Shown here one piece after another: positions 37,162-49,558 of a stretch of 64,000 bases of DNA. The stretch comes from Clavulina sp. PMI_390 (lineage: Eukaryota; Basidiomycota; Agaricomycetes; Cantharellales; Hydnaceae). The stretch lies in the NCBI GenBank assembly GCA_015039315.1, contig WIDE01000038.1:212787-276786 (forward strand). The letters run 5' to 3'. The notes under the pieces were generated by a model, which was given only the letters and a program-made list of their open reading frames with translations, made no database searches and was not told the origin of the DNA. A program made the position numbers and the translations under genes. The stretch's first letter is position 1. The number at the start of each line of letters is the position of its first letter.

Positions 37162-38756
37162 GGTGAAGATCAAGGGAGAGACAACAGTGAGGCGAGGGTG
37201 CGAGGATGAGGATGAGGATGAGCGGCTCGAGGAGAGAGACGAGGAGACAAGGGGACTGGGGAGATCCCTGATAGTGAAATAGACGAGCACTTCATGGCAA
37301 GGTTGTTCTGGTTAAAAACCCTGACGATTCTTGGATTGACAGCTGGTGGCGATGGTTCTGTTTGTTGACACCGAGGCCAACGATGGGGCCAAGACTTTCG
37401 CATTCGCCGGCCGCTGCACACGCACAGTCACATATTCGGCAGCACGCGGGCGCTGATAAGACAGAAAAGAATGAAAACAGTTCAGCCGTTACTATATATA
37501 CCCAGCCCTTCCTTCTAACTATTCATAACTGTGGGTGCCACTATTGGGACTAGGCGATCAGGACCCACACTCCCCTCCCTCTCCAGCGCTCTTCGCCGCC
37601 CGAATACGCAAATATTGTGACGCCACCTAGCGCCATCGTCCACAGGCACTCATATTACCTGTGGCCGCTAGCTGGAGCTCCAGCACCAGTCGGGTATATA
37701 TCATATCCGACACCTGAAGACTCCCAAGGCTTGTCGACCCCACAACCCAAACCTCAAATTTGAGCACGCACGCTATACGGAGCACCGAAAGAAGTCTCTT
37801 ACGTCGCCGGTCCTATTTCACATGCCGCCTTACAATTCTCGTCCCATCATCTTTCTTCCCCTATCATCCTCATCACGGTTTCAGCACGACGCTTCTTTTC
37901 TTCCCCGTTCACTTCTTCTGATCACCCTCGACAACACCGTGTATCAAACCTCATCCTGGATGACCGCTAGTGTAGCTCGGCCTCTCGACGCCTTGGATGT
38001 CCCATGGATGCGATAAAACTACTACACCACTTGTTGCGACGCAAAGAAAAGCCGGTTTGATACCACCACTATTGCCTTTACTGCAGATCCCCATGGGGCC
38101 GTCGGCCGAATCGAAACAGAAATTCATTTTGAATGGAGAAATTGATGAATCAGCACACCCGCTAACCCATTGCCCGGGACAGCTTTCAGCACGAAGCTTC
38201 CTTTCTCCGAAGTTGAATGGCGGCGTGATTGGATATAGTATCCCACGCCTGGCTCGTCCAGCCTACGCCTAGTTTTGTCAAACTGTCCACTCTTCAAAAT
38301 TAGAGCCTATCATCTCCTCGTTCATCTTGACCTCCCGACTTTCCCCATCTCCCTTGTCCATCTATCAGGCTCGATTGTGGCACCTTCCAATTTCCAACTC
38401 ACCCCTGCTCCCTACGCCTCTCAAGACCCTTTCCTGCGGTCTTCTGCTCAACGTCGGAGCGACGTGAAACAAACTCCACCCAGCTCCAAGACATCGTCGA
38501 GCGGTGAGACACTTTTCTTCGCTTTCCGTTGTCCGATATATGCCCGCGATCGAGCTGTCAAGCTACCCTACTCTCATCGTCACTCCATTGTTGGCGTTGT
38601 TGGAGAGCCCGCTCCTCAATTTCAGACTCGTTACTGACTTTTTATTTCTCCTTTCTTTCACGACCTCTTTTCCTTCTTTACACCAACTCGTTCTCAACCC
38701 CCATTTGTTCTTGCGACCACTCTCTTTGCGCATAACTCCGCACTCGTTTTACAACC
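37162..38756. other. Divergent intergenic region between the GT1 and hydroxylase genes
   Basis: No supportable gene. The last 900 bp are C/T-rich on the plus strand, as often seen before highly expressed basidiomycete genes. Promoters of both divergent genes must lie here. Confidence 0.5.
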
Positions 38757-41361
38757 ATGGATACTGTCGTCGTACTCGCATCGACGGCTTTCTGGCTGTA
38801 TCTGAATCGTTCGTTAATTTTCGACCACTCTGCTCTTCGCAAACCATCCAAACACCAGTCTGCCACCACTATGACCCCTACTCCTACAGCGGCCCTGCCG
38901 CCTAAACCTGTATTGGCCGCATCACTATCATCCCAATCCATCCCACCCGAAACAAGAGCGAAAGATGTCGCCGTCAACTCGCTCACCCCGCCAAAGAGAT
39001 TCATGACTTCGACATGGCACAAGAATACCTCCCTTTGGAAGCTTATTACTGTTGACAAGGACATCTGGCGCGCGATCCTTTATGATATCATGTACACTGG
39101 CCCAGTCCCAAAGAAGGATGGCAAGGTGCCTGTCATCAGTGTTTGGGCACAGCGTGAGTATCATGTACCTTCGAGGCTTCACCGAGCTCATCATTTGTTT
39201 CCTGGCCTGTATTGTCCCTATCCAGATGCTTGGATTCTTCCTCGCGCCCTCCCACCCATGGTGCTCCAATACATCTCCATGCAGTATTTCAACTACGAGT
39301 GGCCCTTGCTCCTCGCGTTCACGATCTACTCTGTGTGGTGGATTGGGTTTGCCAAGATGTTGACCATCCACTTGGGCAACCTCGTGAGCAAATACGGATA
39401 CCTTGACGGCGGTGTTACGCGGGATCATGTTCCGGATACGGAGACGAGCTGGACTGGGGTACGTGCCAATTTCCACCGCATTCTTTACAAAGCTAAGCGA
39501 AGCGTTTCTCATCAACTACCCCACGCGCTCGGTCACAGTTTGTTATCATTATGACGATGGTTGTCCGACCATTGTTCGGCACATTCATCGCGTACGATCA
39601 ATCGGAACTCCCGCACCTCTCGCTCTGGTCCCCGCTCAAGGCTCTTGTGCACGTCATCATCCTAGACTTCTACTTCTAGTGAGTGGCTACCTGTTGGTTC
39701 GCTGGATCCAATGTCGAAATTCTGACAATATAATCCTTTATCTACGCGTAGCTGGTATCATCGTGTGATGCATGATTTTGACGTACGTTTCGCTTATGCT
39801 TTGTCTTCTTCGATTCAATGGCGTCCACGTTCCTTTGGGTCTTTGCACGTTGACGTCCTGGACGCCGTGTTCCCAACATCATTCGCAAATGGACGAACTG
39901 CCTGAGCAGGTGCCAAGTCGACGGAAATATACAAAGCGCAATTAGTGGCTTGAGGCCACTTTCTCATTTCCTCGAGGTGCTGACGCCGCACGCACGCTGT
40001 CTGTCATCATCATTTCTTCCGTTATGAATCATTCCGGATCCGTCCCGATCGCTCACTTGCTTCTCCGCTTCCGTTTCTTTTCTTCGGATTTCGTTGTTGC
40101 CAACTTACAATTTGGGCCTACTCCGCAATATGCAACGCATGCTGGCGTCATGCCACTGGGGGGCTTCGCTATATCCATATGGTGGACGTCCATACTTTGT
40201 GTGGGACTTCTACTGGATCTTCGTCAAAATCCCGCAACAACTTCCACGTGCATTCCGCTTCGGCCACTCATCCACGTTTTTGTCCTGATTCGCCGTCCCG
40301 CTTTTGCTTGCGGCCGCTCTATGGTTACTCATGTGCCTCATATATTGGCTGCTGACCATGGTTCCCACCACCTCCATATCCATCCAACCAACAAATCCAC
40401 TACTGCCCGACGTCTCCCCCGATATCTTCGTGGTTGTCATTCTCATCTATTATTACGCCACAATCACCCTTTTTTGTCACCGCATGATTTGGTGCTGCTG
40501 ACTTTACCGGGGTCGTCTGGCTTGGCCTTTCCCTCGCCGCCAATGATTGCCGTGCATTTGCTTGCGCTCACGCACATGTCGCATTATGTTGGATTTGGTA
40601 TCATTATTGGACACTCCCTGCCACTTATACACTACAAATTACGGGCCTGGCTTATTCCCTCCACCCACCTCCCTGGTTTCTCCTGTGCGCGACGGTCGAT
40701 CATCGATGGCTGTCATCTCCACGGATGGCGCACATTAGTTCTTATGGCGCTTCCACCGCGTGCACCACCTCACTAAGCACCCGACCTACGTCATGTCTGG
40801 GTTTGCTGGTATGTCCCCGCGCCTCCCACATTTATGCGTGCGATCGGGATACTGACAGATCCGGCGGACTCGCAGGCGCTGAGCAAGACGTTTTTGACGT
40901 AGTAGTCATTCCTGTCCTGGCTTTCTTGACCTTCAAGATCGACTTCTTCACATGGGTACGTACACCTTGTCTCCTCATTTGTCTCCTGCATCGTCCCAGG
41001 GTTCAATATGTTTACATTCGCTTATGGCTGTCTGCTATCAATAGTGGATTGCTTCGCTGTATATTTTCCACACTGAGGCAATGGGCCACTCTGGTTTGCG
41101 AGCGTTCGTCCCTACTGGTCTGGCATCGACTTTCCTCCAGCCTTTCGGGCTCGAGCTCGAGATTGAGGATCATGATCTCCACCACCGGAACGGGTGGCGA
41201 AAGAGCTTCAAGTGCGTATCTGGTCGTCGATGCATAGGAGCAGAAGCATGCTGACATCATATGTGCTCCATAGCTATGGGAAACAGACAAAGATCTGGGA
41301 TACCGTCTTTGGAACGACGAAGGAGCGCATCGAGTGCGTAAAGGAAAACGTGGCTTGGTGA
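38757..41361 (+). CDS. Fatty acid hydroxylase / sterol desaturase superfamily protein (copy 2) with a 956-bp intron
   Basis: Eight exons: 38757-39153, 39226-39458, 39539-39678, 39752-39782, 40739-40808, 40876-40955, 41045-41211 and 41274-41361; 1206 nt (401 aa), all phases close. An N-terminal hydrophobic segment (V-L-A-S-T-A-F-W-L-Y-L) is followed by a low-complexity linker. Histidine motifs: Y-H-R-V-M-H-D, F-H-R-V-H-H, and E-D-H-D-L-H-H-R-N-G-W. Exon lengths match copy 1 block by block (233; 140+31+70 against 241; 80; 167 against 128+39). Intron 4 is 956 bp against about 50-90 bp elsewhere and splits the first from the second histidine motif. Likely a membrane di-iron oxygenase on lipids or sterols; substrate unknown. 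Divergent from the GT1 gene. Confidence 0.88.
39783..40738 (+). other. Exceptionally long intron, possible inserted sequence
   Basis: Begins GTACGT directly after the H-R-V-M-H-D-F-D codons and ends CACATTAG before F-L-W-R-F-H-R-V-H-H, so splicing it out restores the same protein order as copy 1. It contains open stretches with aromatic/hydrophobic translation (40094-40285 and 40304-40498) that I cannot identify. No terminal repeats or target-site duplication were seen by eye. Confidence 0.7.
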
Positions 41362-42057
41362 TTGAACCCATCATGCGGCGATATATGACGCTATCTATTC
41401 TAGCGCTACGTCGCTACATATACTCCCCACGTTCTTGATCTATGTTGCTTTCCCTGTACTTCTACTAGATGATTATTCTTATTCAAATCCGAACACCCCT
41501 GCTATTCTGCATGTCGGAGCTTCCGATCAACGAGAACATACTCCTATTGCAGCCTCTCTCCTAAGACTAGACGTAGCTTTCGTGGCGCTGTTTTGATGTG
41601 AACACCAAAATTGAGGAGGGCCTCTGATCATAGACTGGTCAGCAATAGCAAGCTGGGTCAGAGAAAGGATGTGTTGAGTCAAAACGAACGACACACGGCG
41701 TGACTAATAAACCTAGAGGTAACTAAGTATGCTTTGCTCGAAGCAGGGAAACACAGAGACGATATTTGTAATCACCCTCTGCTTGACCAACCTGATCGGG
41801 ATTCGGTCAGGGTTTTTACAACGAAGGCCGCGAGAGACGACAGCATTGCTAAGTATACGAAGCTGGGAAAAGCAGAATTACGCGGGAAGGACACAACGTA
41901 CTCTCCTATGAGTCAGCGTAAAGCTGCATGTGGAGGGAGAATCACGTGCTTTCTCCCCCACATGTCACCATTTAACCGACGACTGGTAAGATGCTGTTGC
42001 TTCCTGCTATCACCTTGGCTCTCTCATACCTCTTGTAGACACAAGTACCGTTCAATA
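41362..42057. other. Intergenic
   Basis: Between the hydroxylase stop and the dioxygenase start. A 137-codon frame at 41734-42147 runs into the dioxygenase first exon but has no recognisable content; not called. Confidence 0.45.
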
Positions 42058-43080
42058 ATGCAACTGATGAATAGCGCAAACGCAGAACTGGACACTGTCA
42101 GACCTCCCACTGACATCAAGCAAGTTCTTGACGAAGAGATCAAGTGAGCCTAATAATTGGGACCCCACTATAAGTTAAGCGTAAGCTAACCGTTCCCCAC
42201 CAAAGAGAATGGCACTTCCGTGTGTAGCCATATTTTCCGAGCTCTTACTCGTCGTGGCTGGTTGTTTCTGACAACGAGACTAGATATTTACTTCTTGCAA
42301 AACAATGATGTTTCCAAAGGAAAAGCAATCCAATTGCGCGATGCAATCCTATCCTTACGCAAGGATGGTGCGTTCGTCGCAGTCCCCCTTTTTCGAGTGA
42401 ACTATGGTCCTATGGGTCCGCACCCAATCGGTAAGTTCTGCTTGACTATTTTTGTTATCTAACGAGCATTGACTAACGGTATATATAGGTTCTTACGAGG
42501 TCTGGTGCCCGATAGAATCATTTGCCTCCGTGTTCTCGTACCTCACCTTGTATCGCGACGACCTCAGGTAATTGTTTATTCCTCTGAACAGCCAAAGGCA
42601 TCTAATGACCGATCGCTGAAGCGTCCTCGTTCACCCCCTGACGAGAGAGGAAGTGAGTGACATATTTGTTGATTCCAAATCCCGTGGTGGATCTGCTGAC
42701 TCCTTTGGCGACCGTCACTGATGACTGTTCTAGAAAAAGTGGGTGAACCTTGTTACCAAGTCGAATCGATAAACCTGATCCTCAATATTGGTGGTAGGGA
42801 CCATGAAATCCGCCGAGTATGGATGGGCCAGCCATATGGAATCGATCTCAGTGTGCTCCCCGTGTTGAGCGAGGAGATTCCTTTCCAATATGCTTCACTC
42901 AGTCAGTTCTCGATCCCAGACCGGTATTTCTTGACCATACTGATCATCATTATTCTTGTTGCAGAGCTTGGCTATAATACCGATGAACCTAGGCCAAACC
43001 TTGAGTTGCTTCGAGAGCGAGGCCGCAATATTGAAGAAAAACTTGCCCACGAGCCCGAGGCCGCTGTTACGGCATCATAG
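42058..43080 (+). CDS. DOPA 4,5-dioxygenase-like protein
   Basis: Exons recognised: 42058-42143, 42206-42219 (14 nt), 42284-42430, 42489-42567, 42622-42652, then a segment from about 42790 to about 42900 and a last exon from about 42966 to 43080. Marks: E-W-H-F-H-I-Y-F-L-Q-N-N (metal-binding His pair), V-N-Y-G-P-M-G-P-H-P-I-G, V-L-V-H-P-L-T-R-E-E, and R-R-V-W-M-G-Q-P-Y. The family cleaves the DOPA ring in betalain-type pigment synthesis in Amanita, but most fungal members have unknown substrates. The small protein is of normal family length (about 190-200 aa). The junction between exon 5 and the next exon could not be closed in frame with canonical sites, so it may be mis-modelled or damaged there. 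Confidence 0.8.
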
Positions 43081-43625
43081 TCTCCAGACACATCCCGTCT
43101 TTATCTGCAGAGATTTTTATTGTACTCAAAAGAATAACGCTGGCAGTGTATTCTGGTCATCATCTGCCATATGAAGATGATTTGGTTCCGTGCTAAACGC
43201 GGTGGACTCTGACATGAACGATCAAATCCGTTGACCTGAGCTCGAGATGCGTACTGAGTGACCTGGCTGACTGATCGACTGTTGCAAACGTTCTGAGCTC
43301 GGCCCCTGCTCTACGCCATCACACCGACGCATATGGGCGCCTCACAGGGGCTCGTTGGAGGCATTGTAATATTCGTACCATTGGAAAAATACTAATGGGT
43401 GACACATGAAGGTATCGTTACAATACGAAGGGAAAGTAAGCCGAGAAGAGCACGCATCGCCGATAGCGGCAAATGCTAGGAAAGAGGGAGAAATAGTCCA
43501 CTTATAGTCGAAGTAATATGAGAGTAATTTGACAGCACAACTGGGGACACTTTGAAGTCGTGTGCAGCATTTAGGTTCGAGCACAGGCGAAAAGCGGGAT
43601 GGTCAGAACGAGGTGTACCACCAAT
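43081..43625. other. Convergent intergenic region
   Basis: Lies between the 3' ends of the dioxygenase and chitin synthase genes. Nothing coding is supported. Confidence 0.5.
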
Positions 43626-46600
43626 CTACTCGCCCGCGAACATGCGAACGATGAGATACGCGGTTGCACCAATGAAGCGGAAGACTGTGGGGATTTATTT
43701 GGTTAGCACCGATTATTGATGCAAAATCAATTGCAGAAGCACAGAGCACTTACAGGCCAGGCCCGCGACAGAGTAAAGCACGAACGCCATATAGCCTGAT
43801 GCAGCTGATGAGGCGTTGTTTTTCACAAGCGCTTGCCTATCAACACGAGTATCAGGTTAGGTAACCAGTATAGCTGTTCAGTCATGGAGACTCAAACGTA
43901 CGTGATAGCAATCGCCAGCGCGCCATTGGAGAGAACCCAAGCAAGGAGGACACTGAAGTGTAAGTGACAACCAACAATTGATCATTCTACTCCCTGTCAA
44001 ATACTAGAAACGCGATTTGACTGACTTTGTCCTGAATTGCCGATAGTAGTCCTCTTGCATCTGGCTTGCGCTGGGCTTTTGTTCAACCTGGGGCGGTTTG
44101 CTATACGTGACCCCCGAAAAATACTCCAGTTGTCAGAGAGTTGTAAGACAACTGAAAATGAGCAGGGTTGCTGACCTCGCAAGCACCGAAAGAGCGTCCT
44201 CATAGGCTGCATTAATGTCCTTTTCATCCTCTGGCACGGCCACTTCGACCTTGTTGTCCTTAGCCTTGCCAACAACACCAAGATCTGTTTGCACGGTATT
44301 ATCGCCTTTGGTTCCCCACGAGACATCGCTGTAAGCAAAAACATGAAGGAGAAGTAATTCGATCAGGTTTGAAGAACCGAGATAAGGAAATCACGTACTG
44401 AACGTTGGCGAACTGCAGACGCAGCACGAGATATAAGGTGGACACGCGTATATGAAACAGCTCGTCAGTCGATCCAATCAGAGAGAATAAAGGGAACAGA
44501 AGCGTATGACTCACAGCGTATACGTTGAGCACGTTGATATATGATGGGGCTAATAAGAGGTATTGGAAGAACGACGTAATCATGTGCCAGGGTTCAAACT
44601 TGTTGCCGTAAGAGATAAGAGGGCAAAAGATAAGCATGTTTTAGACGCCGGGGGGAGTATGTGAAGCGGAAAATGACTCACGAAGAGAAGACTTGACACT
44701 ATATATAGCCCAAGCGTAGCCACCAGCGAGAGGACAATGTTCCTGAAGATGGAATTGGAAAGGAGATTGTCGTTGTTGGTTTGCTTCTCAATATCCGAAA
44801 TGCCGCGGAAAGCAAGGAAGAAGGCTGCGATCTGGATAGAGCATACGTCGCAGAAGGAAAGTCGTCAGCCGCTGGCACACGGTCGCGTAGCCATAGTGGA
44901 GGGAGGGCGCACCGTCATGTAAATCGTTATCAACCCAAAACCAACCATGGCGAACGTGTACACCCACTTGCTCCCTTGTGGCCGGTTACCCAGAGCGAGA
45001 AGGAAGCACGTAACGACGAGCGCGAGGTACGTATAGTGAAGGATGTCGTTCACGATATTGATGCCATGGAGATTGAGGCTTGGGTCATTCAGAGCATTGG
45101 TCAGGACGATGAACGAGATGTAGTAGTTGCCCTAGGAAGTCATGAATCGAGAATTATATTCCAGGGTGACGTGATCCGGTAAGTGGAGAGGTTAATAAAC
45201 ACCAAGTGCGCGAAGGCCAAACGAACGTACGAGGGCGAACCACGAGAAGATCAGGTTGAAGGTCTGATAGAACATTTCCACGTGAATCCAGGCCTTGCGC
45301 CCGAAGGAATGCGAGGATCTATAGATGTATGCAAAGTGGAATGTACTGTGGATGGCCTGTTGGGGATTGATGATAGGAGGTCAGCAATGAAGAGATAAGA
45401 ACGAAACGAGAGAGGGGAGCACGCACAGCGAAGAATGACCCATTCAACCATCGTCGTCGCTGACTGACAAGTTCTGGTACCTAGATCCCACGAGACGCAA
45501 ACAAAGCATTTAGTCATCGATGTGGAGGAGTATCGAGTAGACCAGCTTACTTGATCAGGTACATCAGTCTCTGCATAGGCCGACTTGACGTAGTGCAAAA
45601 TCCATGAGCCCCCACGCTTCGAGACGAGCTCCCAGCAGAGAATCTATGAATAATATGGGATATTGAGGGAGAGCCGCAAATTGGACAACAGGTGGGGCCT
45701 TACTCGATCTTCAGCGAGGTACATATTCGCGGTGAAGATGTCAGCATCTGCGCCGTGCTATTATCCACAAACCAGGTCCGATGAGCCATGTTTCCCATCA
45801 AGTCGGATATAAGCAAGAGCGACGACTCACCATCTGTTCGCCCAAAAAGTACTTCTGGAGCGGACCCTCACCGACCGCATCATTCTGCAGCGCGATATAA
45901 CGGTAGGCAGAGAACGCGCCAGGAAGCACGGTGATGTACCCAAAGACCGACTCGAGAGGCTTGTCGAGAATATTAGACATCTTGTACTCGAAGTTCTGTG
46001 CGGCCACTGTGAAGAACGAAGGTCAGCTGCGAAGCGGAATTTCTCAATCCATTAAAAACTGACCTAGGGGATTCAACAGATTCTGCCAGAACCGGCCCTT
46101 GAGCGCGACAATCTCCCCACACGCGCCACCGACGTTCGAGTTGATGTCAAACGCCTTCCACAGATGGTAGATAGAGGTGGGGCCAGGCATGGTTCCAACA
46201 TCGAGGAGGACACAGACGTTAGGCTCGAGGACAGGGCCGAAGGCATTGAAGAACCAACTAGATGCGTACAAGCCAAGCCGGCAGAGAAAATAGGATCACG
46301 TTAGTAGATGACTCCGAGAAGTAACTATACTGTGCCAAACCTACCGATGAGAGTTGATCTTCTTCTGGTTCTTCTCCTTGAGGCAGAAGATGACTTGTAT
46401 GGGGACAGTCTTATCCCCAACGTGGATCTTGCCATCTGGCTTCATGCCAACTGAGAATGGATATAACAGCGAGGAGCAACAGCATAGATGAGGATGATCA
46501 AAAGAATGGTCAGTCTCGTGACGACAGAATCTGAAGCCAAAGCAGCGAACGACGTACTCTGGGTGGTGTATTCGTACAAGTGAGCGGTTACAGGCTTTCC

Positions 46601-48330
46601 ACCTACGACGTTCTATAAAGTTACAATTGGTGTGAGCGAAGTTGATCAAACCAGCTGGGCCGCAGCGCATCCTCCCACATACCTTGGCGACACCATCCTG
46701 ATAGCAGCCAATAGCAGCAACAGCACTGAGCGTGCGCGCGTTAACCTTGGAGCGACCATCGGAGACAATGCAGACAACGACCTGATTCATGCAACGGTCC
46801 AAAGATAAGCTTTGGTGAATAATGTGGAAATGTCAAGATGCAAGGGCTCACCCTCTTCCAGCCTTCCTTGCCCCAGGTCTTGCTGCGATCACGGGTGCAC
46901 AAATGGGCGACATTCTTCATAACGCCGGACATCGTACGCGCAAAGAGCTCGTCGTCCTCCTGTTGACGTAATGGGAACCAACACAAAGGATCAGAAACGG
47001 GATTTGGTTATGCTATTCCTGATCGGCAAGCGAGCGACGTACGTTGTACATAGTCATGACGATGAACAGTTCTGTTTTTCTTGGCGGCTCATACAGGACC
47101 TGGCGGAGAGCGTATCCCTCGGACTAATGCGTGAGGGAAAGGGGTGCGCGGGTGGAGGAATACCGTTAGCAAAGTAGGCTGACGTAGTCTATACGCTCCA
47201 ATACGAGAAAACGCACCTTGAAGTTGTTAGGGTCGCAAGTCGCAGCAGTGTATCGCATGTGAGTGAACTCTCGCTCGTTGCGCATGGCACACATATCGAG
47301 GAGTTTGGAGGGGACGGGGCAGTCGAGAACGAGGTTACCATTGTAGAGCCTTCATGAAGAAAGAGGAGAGAAAAAGGGGATGGATTTGCGGAGACGATCA
47401 GCCGCTTGAAATTAGAGCAAGAACATGAATAAAAGGCAACTGACTGGATCTTCTTGGTCGTCTTGAACCGCCTGGGTACGCGTTGAGGGATACGCCCATA
47501 GTGAATATTGGAATCATCCTCGGGGTACGGATGCGGCTCTGGCATGGCACCAGGCATCGTTCCACCAGGGCCACTGCCATGCCTGGAAAGCAGCGGGATG
47601 CCACCCATGTCATCTTGCTCTTCGTGGTGCGAATGAGGGACAGGGCCGTCGTCAGCAAGGGCGTATCGATTAGAAGGAGCAGGGGATGGACGAGGGTCAT
47701 ATGCAGGGTCGAGATAATGATCGTCTGCAGGGCGAGGTGTCTGGAAGCGCACGGCAGGGTCGGCAGCAGGCTGCGCGTACGGCGACGGGGGTACGGCTGG
47801 TGGTGGCGGCGGAGGCACAAAGCCCGTTGAGGCACCCGTGTCCTGAGGATGGGTGCTTACGGGACGGGCGTAGGGGTCTGCTTGGGAGGCATACTCATAC
47901 TCAAGTTGGCTCTGGTGGGAATGAGGGGTCGAGAATGGGTCCTGGAAGGGGTTTGGAAAATTAGAGCCTGTCCCGCCAGGGGGAGGGGTTGGACCTGGGG
48001 GGTATTGAGGCTGCTGGTAGCCGTAGGATGGGTCGACGCCGTATCTGTCTGGCTGAGCATGGACGGGGTCGTGAGGGATCTGTGGGTTGTAGCGGTTCGC
48101 CTCGGGATCGCCCTGTTCGGTCGTTTTTTGAGTGGCAGCAGCGATAAAGGGCAAGGGCGGAGAGCGGGCATAATGAGCAGTTTGGAGTAGCAGCAGTTAT
48201 GCATGTAAAAGAGAGAGAGGACGAGGGCAGGGCACGCGTCGGAGGGTTAACCAAACTACTACGTCAATGGGTTGTAATGCACGAAACCACGACAACTACT
48301 GACCTGTGGATAGTTGTAGTTATACGACAT
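43626..48330 (-). CDS. Chitin synthase
   Basis: About 22 short exons on the minus strand. The first are 48304-48330, 47445-48112, 47217-47349, 47043-47123, 46852-46959 and 46683-46781; the stop TAG is at 43626-43628. The protein is roughly 900-950 aa. A Pro/Tyr-rich N-terminal region of about 230 residues (start M-S-Y-N-Y-N-Y-P-Q) precedes [11 protein letters not shown]. Catalytic marks follow: [41 protein letters not shown] and Q-R-R-R-W. Several membrane spans and [13 protein letters not shown] come after, as in plasma-membrane chitin synthases of division 1. The enzyme polymerises UDP-GlcNAc into cell-wall chitin. The class was not resolved. Confidence 0.95.
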
Positions 48331-49558
48331 GGCCAGCGACGCGGCCCTTGGTTCGAAAAATGCTCAGCAGGTGATGAGAGTCGAGGTCAAGAGGACGAGG
48401 ACGAGGAGGGAGGCCGGTTGTTGGCGCTGTGCTGCGAGCGATGAACGTGGTATGCTCTTGTTTGTGACGGGCACCACACTACCACACGCCCCCCTCGGTT
48501 CACAGCCTCACGCCCACACCATTTCAATTACACTCCTTGGCTATCGTAAACAACAATCTTGGCAGTGCTAGAGCGCGTATCAAATCGCAGTCAGAAAAAG
48601 TGTGGCGCCCCATCAGCAGGCTAAAACCCAGAATGATAGCGCAGCCCCTTTCATACCAAAAATGTCTGATTTTCCTATTGGTCCAAGACTCTTGCTTGTG
48701 TCAATCCTTGGCCTGACGACGAGAGAGTGAATCGCAAAAATCCTTTATTTCAGGCGGTAAACTGTCCAGATAACCTGATCGAGTCCAGGCACCCGAAGAG
48801 TAGAGGAATGCGACAGCCAGAAACCGAAGAAAATCACTAACCAGCATGTATGCATTACAGAGAATCGCCCTCAAGCTCCTCCATCCAAGCCTCATACTAC
48901 GCCGACGACGGTCGCTCATCCTCACCTGGCACAAAATATGCAATTTCTTCTGATTTACAGCAAACCCTTGTTGCGTAACTCGGCTACCTCAGTGCCTAAA
49001 CTGTCCAAATATATCTATCGATATCATCCAGGGTTGTGAAAAGGGTTGCTAGGCGAGATCATACTGCTAACGATATTTTCGAGAAATTTCACCATATCAG
49101 ACGCATTGGGCCCCATGAACTTCACCTACTGTCGCAAGAAACACTGCCCTTTTTATTTGTCCTCCGGGACTAGCACGAGCCCACGCTCATGTCACTGACT
49201 CCAATCAGAGTTTAATATACGAGCCACAACCGTGAGCAAACGAGCTCCTTTATGAGTTTAATCTTTCCAGTGCTTAATCCTGACTCGGGCGATCTTAAGA
49301 CCCATAACGCATTGAGACTAACGAGGAGCGAACGGAGAGAACACTGTCTGTATGTCTCTTGAGATAGGAGGGTTCTCTGGAGGCGATGCAGTCAACTATA
49401 CAGGACTTGATTTCCGCCTCGGCTATTCTAGTTTTTGTAATAAACGCCCATGATATGATGGCACCTGCACGAAGTCGGCTCTGGAGCATCTGAAATGCGT
49501 TCTACAAGAGAAATGCCTAGAACTTTTGCGACCAACAGCCTGCTTTCTTGCTCCACCT
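48331..49558. other. Intergenic, promoter of chitin synthase
   Basis: No supportable gene. The region holds the chitin synthase promoter (at its left end) and the 3' flank of the F-box gene at 49559. I see no clear core element. Confidence 0.5.

Noticed and set aside
40024..40776. 250-codon plus-strand frame treated as its own gene
   Set aside because: It runs across the acceptor and exon 5 of the hydroxylase in the wrong phase. The interval is better explained as an intron, though a captured fragment remains possible.
47483..48190. Plus-strand frames of 90-115 codons opposite the chitin synthase N-terminus
   Set aside because: Reverse-strand shadows of the Pro/Tyr/His-rich coding exon.
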